Shown: in pieces, positions 1 through 12,500 of the stretch
Layout: every line of letters starts with the position of its first letter
How positions within the stretch are numbered: position 1 is the first letter of the stretch
NCBI GenBank assembly: GCA_030062745.1
Contig: CP099849.1
Coordinates: forward strand, 15,375,307 to 15,439,306
From: Capitulum mitella
Taxonomy: Eukaryota > Arthropoda > Thecostraca > Pollicipedomorpha > Pollicipedidae
Direction of reading: 5' to 3'
Length of the DNA stretch: 64,000 nt
Position numbers and translations under genes: made by a program
Notes under the pieces: model-generated
What the model saw: the letters and a program-made list of their open reading frames with translations, nothing else
The model's database searches: none
Told to the model about the DNA's origin: nothing

Positions 1-329
1 TTAATGTTAAATTTCGCAAACGCACGGGTGCATAAAGTCCCCGTGCCTCCTCTCCTTCCGCCGTTTATGACTAGTTATTCACCGAGACAGTGAGGAAACT
101 CGGAGAAACTCTCTGTTGGTTAACTTGAAACGAAACTCTTCATCAGCTTTACGCAGATAGCAAACACAAATCTAGGGATGGGCGCTGACCTGATGGAAGA
201 ACGAAGTGACTACCAGAAGCTTGTCTGGTAGCTGGTGAATGGTGTCCATTCCGGGCAGATTCCTTCAGATGTGTCGGACAAAAAAATAGGGCTCTCAGTC
301 ATACTCGGTAGCCGATATGGCGAAAAGAT

Positions 330-1420
330 TTTTGGTCATGTATGTGTCTGGCCAAGAACCGTCAGAAGAGCTGGTGCAGCTGGTGCAGTTCTTTGCTGGA
401 CATTGCTCATTACGTCGTTCAAGAAAAAAAAAACCGGAACTGGAGGTTAGATAGCCAAGACTTCTTTTCCAACGTCCATCTCTTGAGTCAGATCCAGCCG
501 GGACTAAGAGAAATGGTGACGTCAGTGCTGCACCGGAATATTACTTGTGCTACTTGACCCATCACAAGGCGCTACCGCTCGCCACGCTCACTGCTGACAA
601 CGAAGCTATGCGAGAAAGAGCAGTGAAAACTGTGTGCAAGTGCCGGGCAGCCATAACCTTACGGCAGCACAGCTTTCACCTGTTCAAGCTGCCCGTCATC
701 AACATGAACGTTGAGAGTTACACGGAACTTTATGACTTCGTGGCAGAGCCAGTTTTCCAGCTTCCATTCACCCCATTCCTCCGTTAACCCGGCACCGCCT
801 GGCGTGTTTTTATACCCACTTCTGTCACCCACAATGCAAATCAGTTCAACTGTCATCATACTTATGACCTATCATGACCTGCAATATTCACGTGCCACGG
901 TTTTATATCGTTTTGGAGACTGTGTCTCATGTAAATCCAAATAATCCATGGATTATATTCGCGAATATTATAAAAAAAAACAAGCATGCTCACGCCACCT
1001 CCCGAAAGAATACATGCATGCAAGGGTTCACGTATGACGTCATATCCCCATGACCTGAGCTAGCATGGAAATGGTTTTAATACAAAATATGTGAAATCGG
1101 TTGATATACAGATGTTGAAAATTTGGTTGGTCTGGCTCTTATGGTTCAGGAGTTATTCACGAAAAAACCGAGACGGTGCCCTATCTGGAACTCCCCCACG
1201 CGGTGCCGGGTTAAAACAGATATTGTTATTCAGCAACTGAGCAACTGATGCTGACACGGGGCAGCTGATCACCACACCGTCAGACATCCCAGAGTATCCC
1301 GTTCACACTCAGGCTGCGGAGCGAAATCATCGAAGGAGGTGCCAAAGACTGTTACATTCACGCAAAACTCGAGCATCGCCGCCTTTTGCCACAGCTATTC
1401 CGCAAGGTATGGTTCCGATT
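330..1420 (+). pseudogene. Decayed transposon-like gene (HTQ-x-x-ER family), 3' part, split by a TTAA element
   Basis: No intact frame remains. Bases 545-787 translate to a stretch with ALPLATLTADNEAMRERAV, a KCR motif and a following FKLPVINMN block ending in an AEPVFQLPFTP segment. This order resembles the C-terminal part of an uncharacterised protein family that recurs in invertebrate genomes (pattern: LT-D-R-x-x-R-E, then KxR, then FKVPxLNF, then TEPP). After the 788-1210 insertion, bases 1295-1324 encode YPVHTQAAER, matching the P-x-HTQAVER motif that family carries further downstream. The frame is shifted and contains stops, and the A-rich run near 421 probably marks decay. Such genes usually behave as repeats and may derive from transposons. 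The family match is from memory of motif order, not from a search. The left limit is approximate. Confidence 0.45.
788..1210. mobile_element. TTAA-bounded MITE (CCCGGCACCGC terminal repeats)
   Basis: A 423-bp non-coding element lies between direct TTAA copies at 784-787 and 1211-1214. The left end reads CCCGGCACCGCCTGGCG and the reverse complement of the right end reads CCCGGCACCGCGTGGGG, so the ends form an inverted repeat of about 11-15 bases. TTAA duplication with ends starting CCC is the hallmark of the piggyBac superfamily. Inside are two TGACCT half-sites at 865-870 and 875-880, a direct repeat with 4-bp spacing. The same terminal repeat bounds 37955-38975. It sits inside the decayed gene at 330-1420. 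Confidence 0.82.
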
Positions 1421-2877
1421 CATGTGAAGTGGTTCTGCGATGAGTGAAGAAGAGCTTCTCGCATCCATCGATGAAATAAGATTGCTGTTATTCAGCTCAA
1501 ATCACTCTGACCTTCCGTGATACGTTTGCAAAAGCAGCATATGCGTAAATCGCACAAAGCAACTGTTACAACCATCCTGCATCAACGGCTTTGGTGCCGA
1601 TGGCTCTGTTTTCATTTGCCGATTAAAAAAAAAACATTCCAGACTGTTTACCAAGGAAAGTCGGTTCACCTTTCGTTTAAAAGTGGAAAGTCGTTTATGA
1701 TTCTGCGGTAAGGTGACAGCACGGAATAACACGAGACTAAATACAAAATGCCCTTGAACTCATATTTCCTTTCACCTACCGAGCACTTTGAATGTGGGTT
1801 CTGGTGGACAGAAGGTTTCTCCATTATAATTTCACCATTCCCGAACGATTTTCGGAAAAACTTCGATGATGATACACTGTAATGTAATGTATAGGGGGCA
1901 ACTGCCTCGTAGACGGGCCAGGTCTGTTAGGGACGCCGAAATCGTCAGAGGCGCTTCGTCTGTACGGGGAATGCCTGGCTTGTAAGAGTCGTCGAGTCCA
2001 CGGGGAGAGCTGGAGTTGACATGGGGGAAGGGAGGCGAGTTGTTGGCCTCTAGGTAAAAAAGGTCCTTATCTCCGCAAAAAAGACGGATTACGGCCAGTC
2101 TTTGGACTCAGTTTTAAGACATGCTCTTTTTTAGTTTTCTTAACAGTCAAGTTTGTTGTGTTATGGAGGTGCCCACATCACACGCGAAAAAGTGGGGGCG
2201 GGGGGGGGGGGCAGGAGCGCGGAAACATCCCAAAAACGGGGAAGGGATGTGAAAGACAATTTTCCTAAAGGCTCTAATACTGAACTTCCAAAAAGTGGGG
2301 CACTACCCCGCGCCCATTCCTACGCCTATGATACAGGCATGTCGCACCGTCCCCGTCCCCCCCCCCCGTCCCAACACCCAGCTCCCGTCTGTCCCGAGAA
2401 CCGATAGACGGGTACTTGCTTCAGTTATGATTATTCTCTTACGGCAAACGCATAGGCTGTCGCACAAGGAGCCCCACTGAAATCGGACCCTTCCCCCCGG
2501 TTAAACACTTAGCCCCTTCCCTCCCAGCTAGGAAAACCTGGCTTCGTCGCTGGTTGCAAAGCAAACACAATGCATGCTGCCGAACAAAGAGAGCTCCTGA
2601 AGTCGGAGACACCCTCTCCGAAGATCTGACCACCTTGGCCCTTAGGAAAGTGCCAGGTGCCTCTCGGGGCCTGTTACCTGGCAGTCCTAATGTTCTAGTT
2701 AAGCGGGTCGGTTCGTGGCTTTAGGGTCCCGCAGTCGAGCCCCTGTCTCGCTTCTCTTGACACAGCTTAGGAGCTGGACGGCACTTACTAATGCGTAGGT
2801 TCAGAAGCATTTTTCAGTGCGTCTGCTACAGCAAACACTCATGGCTTATTTTAAATACCATTAGTGAACGTCATGTA
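1421..2877. other. Intergenic; only a small diverged duplication seen
   Basis: No supported gene. A GGGGGC-rich stretch at 2192-2212 and C-runs near 2358 look like remnants of the G-rich repeats seen elsewhere. A diverged local duplication is visible: 2446-2484 and 2562-2611 share the order GCAAAC, GC-rich centre, ACAA(A)GAG, CTGAA(A/G)TCGGA. Nothing else was recognised. Confidence 0.4.
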
Positions 2878-3030
2878 GTAGCGGCGGAGCCTCTGTGGAG
2901 ATGGAGGGCAAACGTGATATTTACCTCGCTTCTTTCCATTTACCGTAATAGGGTTAATGTTAAAAGTCACCCAAAGTTGGGCAGGGGGGACCTGCCCCCT
3001 GCCCCCGGTTCCTTCGCTCCTGATGTCATG
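2878..3030 (-). repeat. Short repeat with GGCGGAGCCTC end, inverted copy of the 47516-47630 repeat
   Basis: The block reads GCGGCGGAGCCTC, then an A/T-rich centre with AATAGGGTTAAT, then a G-rich hairpin (GGGCAGGGGGGACCTGCCCCC). The reverse complement of 47516-47630 has the same landmarks in the same order: GGCGGCGGAGCCTC, ATAGGGTTAATG, GGGGCAGCTGCCCCCC. A further partial copy in the opposite sense starts near 3086 (ACATTAGCCCTATGGC). These are diverged copies of one short non-coding repeat; the class is not determined. Confidence 0.5.
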
Positions 3031-3140
3031 GGTGCAGCAGCACGTATGGTACGGCAGCTGCTGCACCAGCTCTGGATAATGTTCAACATTAGCCCTATGG
3101 CATTACATAGAAACAAATCGCCTAAAATGGTTCTCTCCAA

Positions 3141-4546
3141 ACCAGATTTGAAAGCACTTCTACACCGACGGGGGACTGTGCATCATAACGAATTCTTGAG
3201 TACTTCCTTACTTTGTGTACAACAGCCTAGAGCATGCCAAGTAAAATCGCGATGCCATATTTTAGTTTTACCGTACAAAATGTAATGCATTTCTTCCCGA
3301 TAGATGGTGGTGAAGCATGCTGTCACTGATGGCGCTCGTCTAGAATAATTTTGTAAAACACAAATTAAGACATTTAGTCACTAATAAATAAGTAAATCAA
3401 AAACATAAATATTTAGAATACCGTCTGTTTTACTCAGCTATGTCGACTTCAATTTATGGGCGAAGTTGGTAATAAGCTTTTATTGAGTTTAGTGGTTTAT
3501 AAAACAAACTTGATTGCATTTCTGCTTAACCGCGGAACTTTGACCTTGACGAAGGTTACGTGTAATATGAGTTGAAAGCTCTTGGACTTAAGGCATTTTC
3601 ATGTAATGTACAATTGGGCTGTGCTTAATAGTTTTAACCAGTATTGAGGAAGAAAATCTTGGTTTTATTTGATAATTGCCTTTAATGACCATCTACCAGC
3701 CATCCGTTTCCCGGGAGTAAATGCAGAATCTGTGTGCATTCCTTCCAGTCTGTGTGAGTTGAAGGTTTCGGATGGGATTTTCGTGTTCTTTATTTGTAAG
3801 ATGTTTGTTCTGCTCATAGTGCTCCTAGTTTAAGTTTTATGCGTAAATTGTGCAGTATAATGTTTCAAATTAGTATAGAAAACGTTCGTGAATTGGGCGA
3901 AGTGTTCTCCATTTCGTTTTCTGTTATTGTCTTTGGGCGCTTGCTATGTAGCAGTATATGGCTTTTTGAAATCAGTAGAAGTTGGCATTGCCTCCGCGTA
4001 CGGGATCCCCATAATGAACAACTGTGGCACCTGCCCCTCAATCTTTGTTAAAATTCAAGATTTCATCAGCCGTGGAATGGAAAGTCAGCAGACGTGCCGG
4101 TATCCCGATGAAATGCAGGTTATCCTCGTTTTGCGTCGGATTCTAAGCTGACCAGGGTAAGTGTTGTATCATTTGGGCACTGCTATGCTCCGGATGCACA
4201 CGACCTTTCCGAGATCACGCATTGACCCGCCCAGGCCAAGGAAGTGGATAACACGTGATGGTAATCTTTACTATATGTACCACCACGGCCAGAATTCAAG
4301 GTTTCAAGAAAGGCTACGCGCGAACGCAAATGCTCGAGACGTCACGGAAGTCCAAATACTGGTTCTGTGGGTCTGCTGAAGTTATTTTGCTCTACAGCGT
4401 AGGGATACCATCGTTGGGTTACTGGGCAAATGGTTGTATGATAAAAGGCCGTGAGCAAAAGGTTGTAAGGCAGCTCGAGGTCGTATGCCGATAAAGGGTG
4501 CAGTATGATTTGGCTTTGTCCATCAAAGAGGTTAGGTCGCGCAAAC
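3141..4546. other. Intergenic, nothing recognised
   Basis: A/T-rich single-copy-looking DNA. The open frames here are short and show no recognisable protein motif. Near 4507-4546 a stretch (TTGGCTTTGTCC, then AGGTTAGGTC) recurs at 7427-7456 and belongs to the repeat complex that follows. Confidence 0.4.
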
Positions 4547-7500
4547 GGGGGCGTAGCCAGGATTCTGCCCGGGAGGGGGGCAAGTCGGATCAAGGGAACC
4601 CTCGTGACCAATGGTCGCCCTCCTTAGGGACGGATCCAGGATGTCGCTAAGCCGGGGAGGGGGCGAATGATCAGCGCGGGCCCCCTTCCTGGCTGGTCAC
4701 CCATTTTTTCTTTTCAGATATGAGAAAAACCTTGACCGGCGCGAGTCCAGGGAAATATTTGGTGTAATTTATCCGTTTTGTGCCATAAAAAAATACCAAA
4801 AAATGAAAATTCATTTTATTTGGCAAAATCTTGTATTTAATTTTTGCACAAAGTAGCTGAAATATAACAACGGAATGATTTTAGGCGCCTCCGTCCTTCC
4901 ATCCATTTGAAATGCCTTATCTGTATCTGGTCCAGGAGCCCATCTACCAAAGCCCCCCCCCCCGTAGTTTCTGAAGACTTGCCAGCTAAGGATAGGTGTC
5001 CTCTTGCTGTTGCAGGGGCACTTTTGGTTGACTTGGGCCGTCTGCGTGTCAGGGCCCTCTAGTGTTCTCCGGTTCCTTTTACAGTTTGACGTGTCCCTCG
5101 GGACGTCTCAGGCTTTCCTCTGGCAGTTTCAGGGGCACCTCGGACAGTTTCAGGGACTCATCTGGGAGCTGCAGGGACGCTTAAACCATCTTGGGTTTCC
5201 TCCTGTCATCCATGAGGCATTTTTGCCGTCTAAGGGGGTCCTCAGGCTATAACAAGGGCCCCCTTAAAGTTTCTCCCGCGACAAAGACTCTTCTGGCAAT
5301 CCTCTAGGTCCGGCCGTTTCAGGAGCATATGTACGTCTCAAGGTTTGCTAGTTTCAGGGGGGCCCCTTTTTCCTAGGTGTCCCTCTTGTCGTCTCTGGGG
5401 AGCAATGTTGCCCTCTAAGAGGTCCTCGGGCAGCTACAAAAAATCGGCAATTTCGGGGCCCGTGTTCATTGCGATGGGCGCTCTGAACGTGTCCGGTAGT
5501 CTCCATGGCTGTGTCAGGGAGCTTCCTCTATTATGTGGTGTGTATTTGACAGTCTTAGGGCCCCTCTAGCCGTAACAGGGACCTCACTGGCAGTCTCAGG
5601 AAGATCTCTCCCGTGCTCGGAGCCCGCCTAACACACTTCGGGGCCTTCTGGCCGTCCAAGGTCCCCATACCATCTTATAGAACCTTTTATCGTCTTTGCC
5701 TCGCATGGGCCTTCCGACCTTCTTGGCGGCCTCAGGGGTCATTTGCCGCGTAGGGGTCATCTGGCCATCTCAAGATCCATCAGAGTGTCCTGGAGCCCCC
5801 TAACTACATCAAGAACCCCTCAGGTTTTCTAAAGACCAGTGTAGCCCATTTGGGGCCCCTCTCGAGGTTGCGATCACCAATGAATCCCCGTTCAGGGGGT
5901 TCTCTCTGGCTGGCCAGGGTCTCTTTAAACCGTGCTAGGCACGCTCTTAAGTTCTTGCCATCTCAGGGACCTCTGGCGCTTTTAGCGGCCTCGTCTCATC
6001 AACCCTTTGCCGTGCTGGGGCGTCTCTTGCAATGCCAGGGACCCTTGGAGAATTTCATGGGCTTTTCTATCCATTTTAGGACCATCCTACCTTCTCAGGG
6101 CCCCATTAACCCTCCCGAAGGCCCTCTGACTGCATCAGGAACCGTCAGCTTTTCACACGGGCTGGTGAAACCCATTCGGAGCCGCTATGCTGTCCTAGGG
6201 ACTCATTTCTTATCTTGTACCTCTCAAGGGCCTTGTGACCCTTCTGGCGGTCTCAGGGACACTACCGTGTTGGGCCCTTTTGTGGTCTCAGGGGCCTTTT
6301 GGGAGCCTTAAGGGTCTTCCATGCGTCTCAAGGGTTATTTAACCCTCCTGGAGACCCCCCAAACTGCATGAGAGCCCGTCAGGTAGATACATAGAGCCTG
6401 TGAAGCTCATACGGACCCCTTGGGGCCCCTTTTTGAGTCTGAGGGGATCCCCCTTTTCAGACATCAGGGGAGGAGGACGATCGTGTCCATCTCTCCCCCT
6501 TGGATCCGCGCCTGACTCTCCTAATCGTTGGGGCCCCATGTGGTTAAAACCACTGTCGGTTTGTAAAGGGTCCTCGCTGGAGTGTACAGGGGTCTCTGCT
6601 TGCCTGTTAAGACGTTCCTGCCGACCTGGAAGGTGCCCTTACAGGCCGTCAGAGGCATTTTTACGGGCAAACAGGGGCTCCGGAATGAATTTTTAGGGGC
6701 CCTTTTAGCCTGTAGGGGAGAGGAGAGGGCACTGCCTATCTGTACAGGGCCCCTGTCCGCTTATAAACGGCCCCTGTCGGCCTCTAGAGGCAGGGCCAGG
6801 GGCCTTCGTACAGACCGAAATGAGGTCTCTCCAGAGACCGACAGGGACCCTGCACGCACCGACAGACGGCTCTCCGCAGACAAGCAGTGAACTCCCCTAA
6901 AGCAGGGACCTTAAGCACTCTTTCAGGCCACTTGATAGCGCACAAAGCCTTTTGTTATCTTCGGAATAGTTTTTTTGCATCGTAACCCTTTTTAATGTTT
7001 AAAATATTCTTGTGTTCTAATTTTCTGTGTTGGACAGCCTAACGTGCCCTGCGGACGCCTAGCACCATTCAAATAACTGGGGCCTTCGGCCCCTGGGGGG
7101 TCCCGCTCCGCCGGCAGGGAGTCTTCTTAGGGAGGAGGGTCATGGCCCCTTTGGACTCCTTTGCCACTGCGCGCTAAGCGCGGTATTAGGTTATATCTAA
7201 AACAGCCCTATTTGCCATCGTATGACAAAAGATCGTAACCCAAAGATCGTAAGGCAAAAGATCGAATGAAAAAGTATCAAAGGACAAATGGTGAGTCGAC
7301 GGCGAAACACCGCGCTGCAGGCGCAGTGCATAATACTAGATAAAGTCGGCCACAGGCCTGCGTATTATATCGGCAAGTTATTATATCGGCCGAAGGCCGA
7401 TCAAAGTGTGCGATCGGACTTGGCTTTGTCCAGCAAAGAAGTTAGGTCCCGTTAAGCGCGGTCACAGTCGCAGCCAGTGAAGCCGGAGTCCCGCCCCTCC

Positions 7501-7635
7501 CCTTCATCCCTTTACGTCCGCACGTTTTGTGGAAACCATTGCACATCGCCTTCCCAGCATGCGGTTTTCGTATGGTTTCAGCTCACACTGAGCTCCACCT
7601 CCCTCCCCCATACGGAAATCCTGGCTACGTCCCTG
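4547..7635. mobile_element. Non-coding element with CGTAGCCAGGAT inverted ends and an internal minisatellite
   Basis: The left end reads GGGGGCGTAGCCAGGATT and is followed by a G-run. The right end (7616-7635) is the inverse, AAATCCTGGCTACGTCCCTG, preceded by a C-run. Between them lies about 2 kb of degenerate repeats. A second member in the same arrangement spans 33282-34298. A related end, GGGACGGATCCAGGAT, occurs internally at 4625-4642. No protein remnant is visible, so it appears non-autonomous. The superfamily is not assigned because no clean target duplication could be read at either end. Confidence 0.5.
5000..6900. repeat. Degenerate CAGGGGCC-rich minisatellite
   Basis: A core such as TTTCAGGGGC, CTCAGGGACC or TCTAAGGGGG recurs every 20-45 bases across this block, each followed by a CCT-CTGG-type stretch. 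Units differ in length and sequence, so the array is old. From about 6540 the unit changes to a TGTAAAGGG/TGTACAGGG, then CCTGCCGG form, which is also the unit of the array at 33620-34140. Long open frames here (such as 5850-6311) result from the GC-rich repeat and should not be taken as genes. Confidence 0.65.
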
Positions 7636-8030
7636 AGTGCGGTATAAGGTCTAACTAGGCCCCTTTTAAATGTACCTTAATAATTAGGTCATAAGTGTAC
7701 AACCTCATGATTATAAGGCTCATTAGTTAATAAGGTATCATAGTAGGTTATAAGGTTATAATCCACCTAATTAGGCTATATCTAAAAAGGCCCTGTGTAG
7801 ATATAACCTATTACCGCGCTCCGCGCGACCCGACCTCTTTAATGGAGGGAACTAAGTCCGACCGCACCCTCTAATCGGCCTGCGGCCTCTAGTATCATAC
7901 ACCGCGTCTCCAGCGCGGGGTGGCACCTTCGACGCAACATCTGTCCCTTGATATTTATCTCACACGATCTTTTGCTTTATCATTGGCTTGCGATCTTTTG
8001 TCCTATGATCTTTCTCCCAGTTACCCTACA
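7165..8030. repeat. Foldback structure with long imperfect inverted arms
   Basis: The left arm (about 7165-7456) and right arm (about 7784-8025) are diverged inverse copies. GCGGTATTAGGTTATATCTA at the left pairs with TAGATATAACCTATTACCGC at the right; AAAGATCGTAAGGCAAAAGATCG pairs with the CGATCTTTTGC and CGATCTTTTGTCC blocks near 7966-8005; and the GTCGGACTTGG/AGTTAGGTC block at 7427 pairs with CCGACCTCTTTAA...AAGTCCGACC at 7828-7862. The 7616-7635 end of the neighbouring element lies between the arms, so the two repeats are nested or composite. Small palindromes (CGCGCTAAGCGCG, GGCCTTCGGCC) are frequent here. Confidence 0.5.
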
Positions 8031-9223
8031 ATCGGCTCACTATCCTGAGGAGAAAATTATTCCAGTGGCCCCACGAAACTTATACTTGGACTTCTGTGAC
8101 GTCACGAGCAACTGCGTTAGCGCCGTAGAGTCTTTCTTGAAACCTTGAATTCTGGCCGTGGTGGTACACTTAGTAAAGATTACCACCCGGGGTAACCTGC
8201 ATTCCATTGAGATCCAGGCACATTCCTGAAAGCCAGTTCATTGGATGAGGTATGTCAGTACCAGTAACGTATTCATTGCTTTCATTGGTACGTTTGCCAG
8301 CTGTGGATATGACATACGCCAGAATGTTAAGCTTAATACCAAGGTTATGTTACTTGAATAACATAACCAAGCTTATGTAATTAAAGTAATATCAAATGTA
8401 ATCTTTTCGCCTTTAGTTACACTTAACGGTATTGAAACTCGTTTATCAGACATGTGACTTGGATCGAGAGCCAGTTGTGCAGACCCTGCTCCTGGATGAT
8501 CCTGATTCCATTGCTTGCCGAAGAACGCTGCTTTGAGAACGTTTAAGAAAGGCGCTCGCGTTGAACAAAAGTTTTTTTACCCCACTATGAAGTGTGTTTG
8601 CACAGCATTTGTATTTGTTGGGTACATTGCATGCCCACCAGTATAAATTTGGGGCGCACCAACGTAGTTAATTCGAATAATTATTTTTTATGATAATGAT
8701 TCGGAATGGGACGGATGTTTTTTAAGAAAACAAAACAGCTATTGAACCCGTTTTGTGAGACATTTGCAATGGTATGTTTGATGAGAGTTATCTGCACCAT
8801 TTGTACATGACATGTGTATTATGCCTTATATGGTTACGTTATGTTGGGGTGAAAAACGGTACCATCCCAAAAAACTTTCGCTTCAACTAAAAGGGAACTG
8901 GACCAAATCCGATGAGAAGCGCACATTTCTGAAATATTAAGTTGTGCAGCGTATCGGGCCCCGCCAATCACTATCACAAAGTGACACACGTGTTCCCTGT
9001 TCATTCCTGTGTAACTGAAGGAATGTGATCATTCCGATTGTTTTTTTTCTTCTTGCTGGGAACCTGTTTAATGGGACTATGATTGGTAGCATTGATCCTG
9101 TGCTGCCACCTGTGCGTTGCATGAATGTCCGTTGTCCGTAGACCAAACAGCAGAAATGGGCAGTGGTGTTCAGGGTCCATGTGTATCTCCGTCAGCGGTC
9201 TTGCCGTGGTCCGGCAGTAACGA
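8031..9223. other. Intergenic, nothing recognised
   Basis: A/T-rich DNA with local self-complementarity (for example around the GGTTATGTTACTTGAATAACATAACC palindrome at 8342-8368). No gene, splice pattern or known repeat end was identified. Confidence 0.35.
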
Positions 9224-9312
9224 AATTACATACAAATTGTTATACAGATTACATTACAATACTATACAAATTACATTATTATACAGAACATTGTAAAAAT
9301 TACATACAAAAG
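9224..9312. repeat. A/T-rich degenerate tandem repeat (ATTACATACAAATTG/TTATACAGA)
   Basis: The words ATTACA(T), TACAAATT and TTATACAGA recur four or more times over about 90 bases with imperfect spacing. It is a small non-coding tandem array. Confidence 0.55.
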
Positions 9313-9505
9313 TGTTTCCTTAAATACTCCGTTTTGTGTCCTCGTTCAACAGCCCCAATCTCTCCACTCGTAATCCTTTACCCCTTTTGCCCTTCAGCTA
9401 ACTCCTTGCCTTGAGATCAGCGCCGGAATGGCTGCAGCGCTCGGCAATGAACTTGTTGCGTCCCTATCTGTACCTTCTGTTCAGCAGGTGTCTCACGCTT
9501 GAGCG

Positions 9506-9552
9506 CAGCACGCTGTAGGCGGCAGTGCTCAGCTGCCGCCTACAGCGTGCTG
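9506..9552. repeat. Perfect 20-bp inverted repeat with 7-base loop
   Basis: Bases 9506-9525 and 9533-9552 are exact reverse complements (arms containing GCTGTAGGCGGCAG / CTGCCGCCTACAGC), separated by TGCTCAG. The stem is GC-rich and has no T-run after it. A perfect stem in otherwise decayed DNA implies a recent origin or some constraint. Confidence 0.8.
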
Positions 9553-12500
9553 TCTTATGTTTGCTGTCTTATATCGATATCCTGCATCCATAATCTCAAT
9601 CCTTGTTTTACTTTCCTCGTGTTCAGGCCTGTTAACGTCCTTCATGTTTGATTTTTTCCCTTGCGCGAAATAGCCCAGTGCGATGAGGATGCACATGTGT
9701 GCGTACAATATACTTGGGTGCAATACCAGTTTGTTTGGAGCACGAAGTAGATTGGCCCGTTTTTTCGTCACCACTCAAACTTGTTATTTTTCCTTTTGCG
9801 GACCTACGAAACACAGGCTTCGATACCAATAAAAGTGACATATTTACCAGTTGATATTAAACAGAGAACAGAACACTCAAATGTCATTTGGACAAGATAA
9901 GGCTGTGCATTTATAGCCGATGTGATGACTGATGAATAATGTCCCTTAATGAGACAGAAGCCCATGTAAGTTGTATTTGTGTCATAACTCCCGCCAAAAA
10001 ATGCGCTTTTTTGATTCTGAACATTGGTTAGGAACAGTTTCTTATGACGTCAAAAGGTTAAGTAATTGTGAAGAATCGGCCAAGAAATGGATGCCGGCGC
10101 CAGCTTGGCGTGTGCCCGAGCACCCACAAACGTAGAAAGTTTCGCTTATGAGGATACCGTTGCAATACGCATGGTTCCGGAGAAAGCGCACACAGGCACC
10201 ATGGCCTATATGCCACTATGGCCTATATGCCTTCTATTGCTACGTGGCCAAAAGTAGGCATAGTAGGCATGTGTTGTTGTTCGCGATTGTCATTGTTGTC
10301 ATTCGGCAATGTCATGGACCACTGTTGTATGCTAGGCTGGCATGCCATATGTGCCACTTCTCTAGCATGTGACCTTGAAATCGCAACTAGCAGTCGAGTT
10401 TTGTCGCACGTGATCATGGTTTGGTGGTTCGATCGGCAGTTTATTTCGTAGATACGAGCAACATTTGTTACCTTTTATTTTATGTTACGGGTTTAAACCT
10501 AGCCTGAGTACATTATCGTATGCCTTCGTTCACTGCTGACCTCTGTCACACCGTATGAAATTATGTCTCTCGTAACAGTGGGTATTAAAAATGAAGGATC
10601 TGAGGTGTTAAAATCGTCGCCGACATCGGGCTTTGGTGCAGCGTCGCTGGTTTTTCTTGGTTATCTCTCACACGGCTGTGGTGACCACTACGAAATTTGG
10701 CATGGCTGATGCTTCTGAGGTTAGTGCCTTGACAGGCCACTAGCCTGTGACCTCATCTTCAGACCCATGCCATGGAAAAATCATGTTACTGTCATGGTCG
10801 TCATCGTACGGGAAGCGCTTTAAGTGTTTTGTACGGTGCTCAGTTATATTCCATGTTATGCATGTATGTCACCTGTGGTGCCAGTGACTTCCGAACTTGG
10901 GTTCTTGCATGGGTTAGGTTCATCTGACGTCAGATCACGGACCGCCAAAAGCGATTTGACAGAGCGTCATAAAAAAACAGGTTTTGATGGTAAAATGGTT
11001 TAGGTGTTAAACCATACAGAGAAGTCTTATTTTCAGCAGTTGACGTATTTCATTTTATTTATTATTTTTATATTTTCGTGTAATATTTTACAATATTTTT
11101 CTCGAGTCACGACCAGATTTTGACTGGTAAAGCCGTCTGTGCACAAGAGTGCAAACTGTGGACCTTTTCCTGCCCAGTTTAGGATTTGGGAAATGATGGC
11201 TTATCGTTCTGCTTTAGTTTAAGATTAGCAGAAAGAGGACCTGTAACGTAGCAAATATTAACGTCATTTACGACGTCAGAGAACTAACACAGCTTGAAAC
11301 CTGTGTGAGATGATGGTTGCTGGCGTCTCTGTGTCTGTGATAACACCCTTCGTTGCAAACCAAACGTAAACAGTTAAGTCTGCTGCACCTACTACCGGAA
11401 CGAGGGAGGTGGCTGCTATCTGCTTTCTGTTTATATTGATTTAGATAGAGTTAGAATAAATCAACGAGCGCATAGTTTGTTTCGTTCTGATTGTAGTAGC
11501 TAGTATGGCGCCTGGTCCCTTCGTAACGTGTTAGATCACAGTGAAGGAAATGTCACACATTTCCTTTGTCCACTGCGGTCAGAGAAGTGTAGGGTTAAAA
11601 TTGTTAGTTTGCATCTGCATGCCGTATGCTTCGTTTGAAATACATGCAAAGTCAATGATTCCCCCACTCCCGCCCCCCGAGATCGGCCGCACGGCAATTG
11701 TACCTGTCATTCGGTCAATTGGCAGGGCTGATTTCGACTAGTCTGGGCTCAAACGAAGACGTATTCTGAACAATATTTGCATATAATCAGAACTACCAAA
11801 AAAGGTCAGTGATGCCTTCAGCAAAGCAAAAAAGAGTGAACATTTAATTTTCTTCCCGCTGCATACGGCTCTTCATGTATGTATTTTATGCTTCCAGATA
11901 CCATTTCTGTATTGCTTTGTAGCCTTTAGTAAGCTTCACGACAGGTTCGAAACTAGTTTTGGGAGCAGTGGGATATTCATTGGCGCGAAAATAGAGTATC
12001 TGCGAACATTTGGATCGTTATACTCGGGTGTGTCTGATTGGCTAGATCATTTTCAGTGGCCTGATGGAGACGATTGCAGTCTATTGTGACCGTTATCGGC
12101 GTATCTGGGAAGGGAAAGCAGGGGGCCAATTTAGTCTACGAAAAAAGTCAGCATTGCATTGAAAGAATGCCGTAATTATTTTCTGGTTTGTACCATGCAT
12201 TTTCTGGGACCCTTGTTCTTATGATTTGTTTTTCTTTTTGCCCATTTTTCTTACGATCACATTTTGTTGGGATCCGACCCTGCCAGTGCATTAAACAGTA
12301 TATGCCGTGTGCAGATGTCGCAGAAATGTCATCAGCGAATCAAAACTAGTGATGTAAATTGATCAGAGTGAGAACCGTCCAGATTTCTTCATTTCACTCA
12401 TTTAGCTTTTAGTTGACTTTCGAAAAAACTTACTAAGTAAAAAATCTGGCTTTAAAGCCTTTATACCTTATTTGTGTCCCCTGTACATTTCTCATTGTAT

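Noticed and set aside
5850-6311. A 153-codon plus-strand open frame
   Set aside because: It lies wholly inside the degenerate CAGGGGCC minisatellite; GC-rich repeats avoid stops by composition.
9224-9312. A CRISPR-like array of short repeats
   Set aside because: The repeats are A/T-rich, imperfect and contiguous with no uniform spacers, and this is animal DNA.
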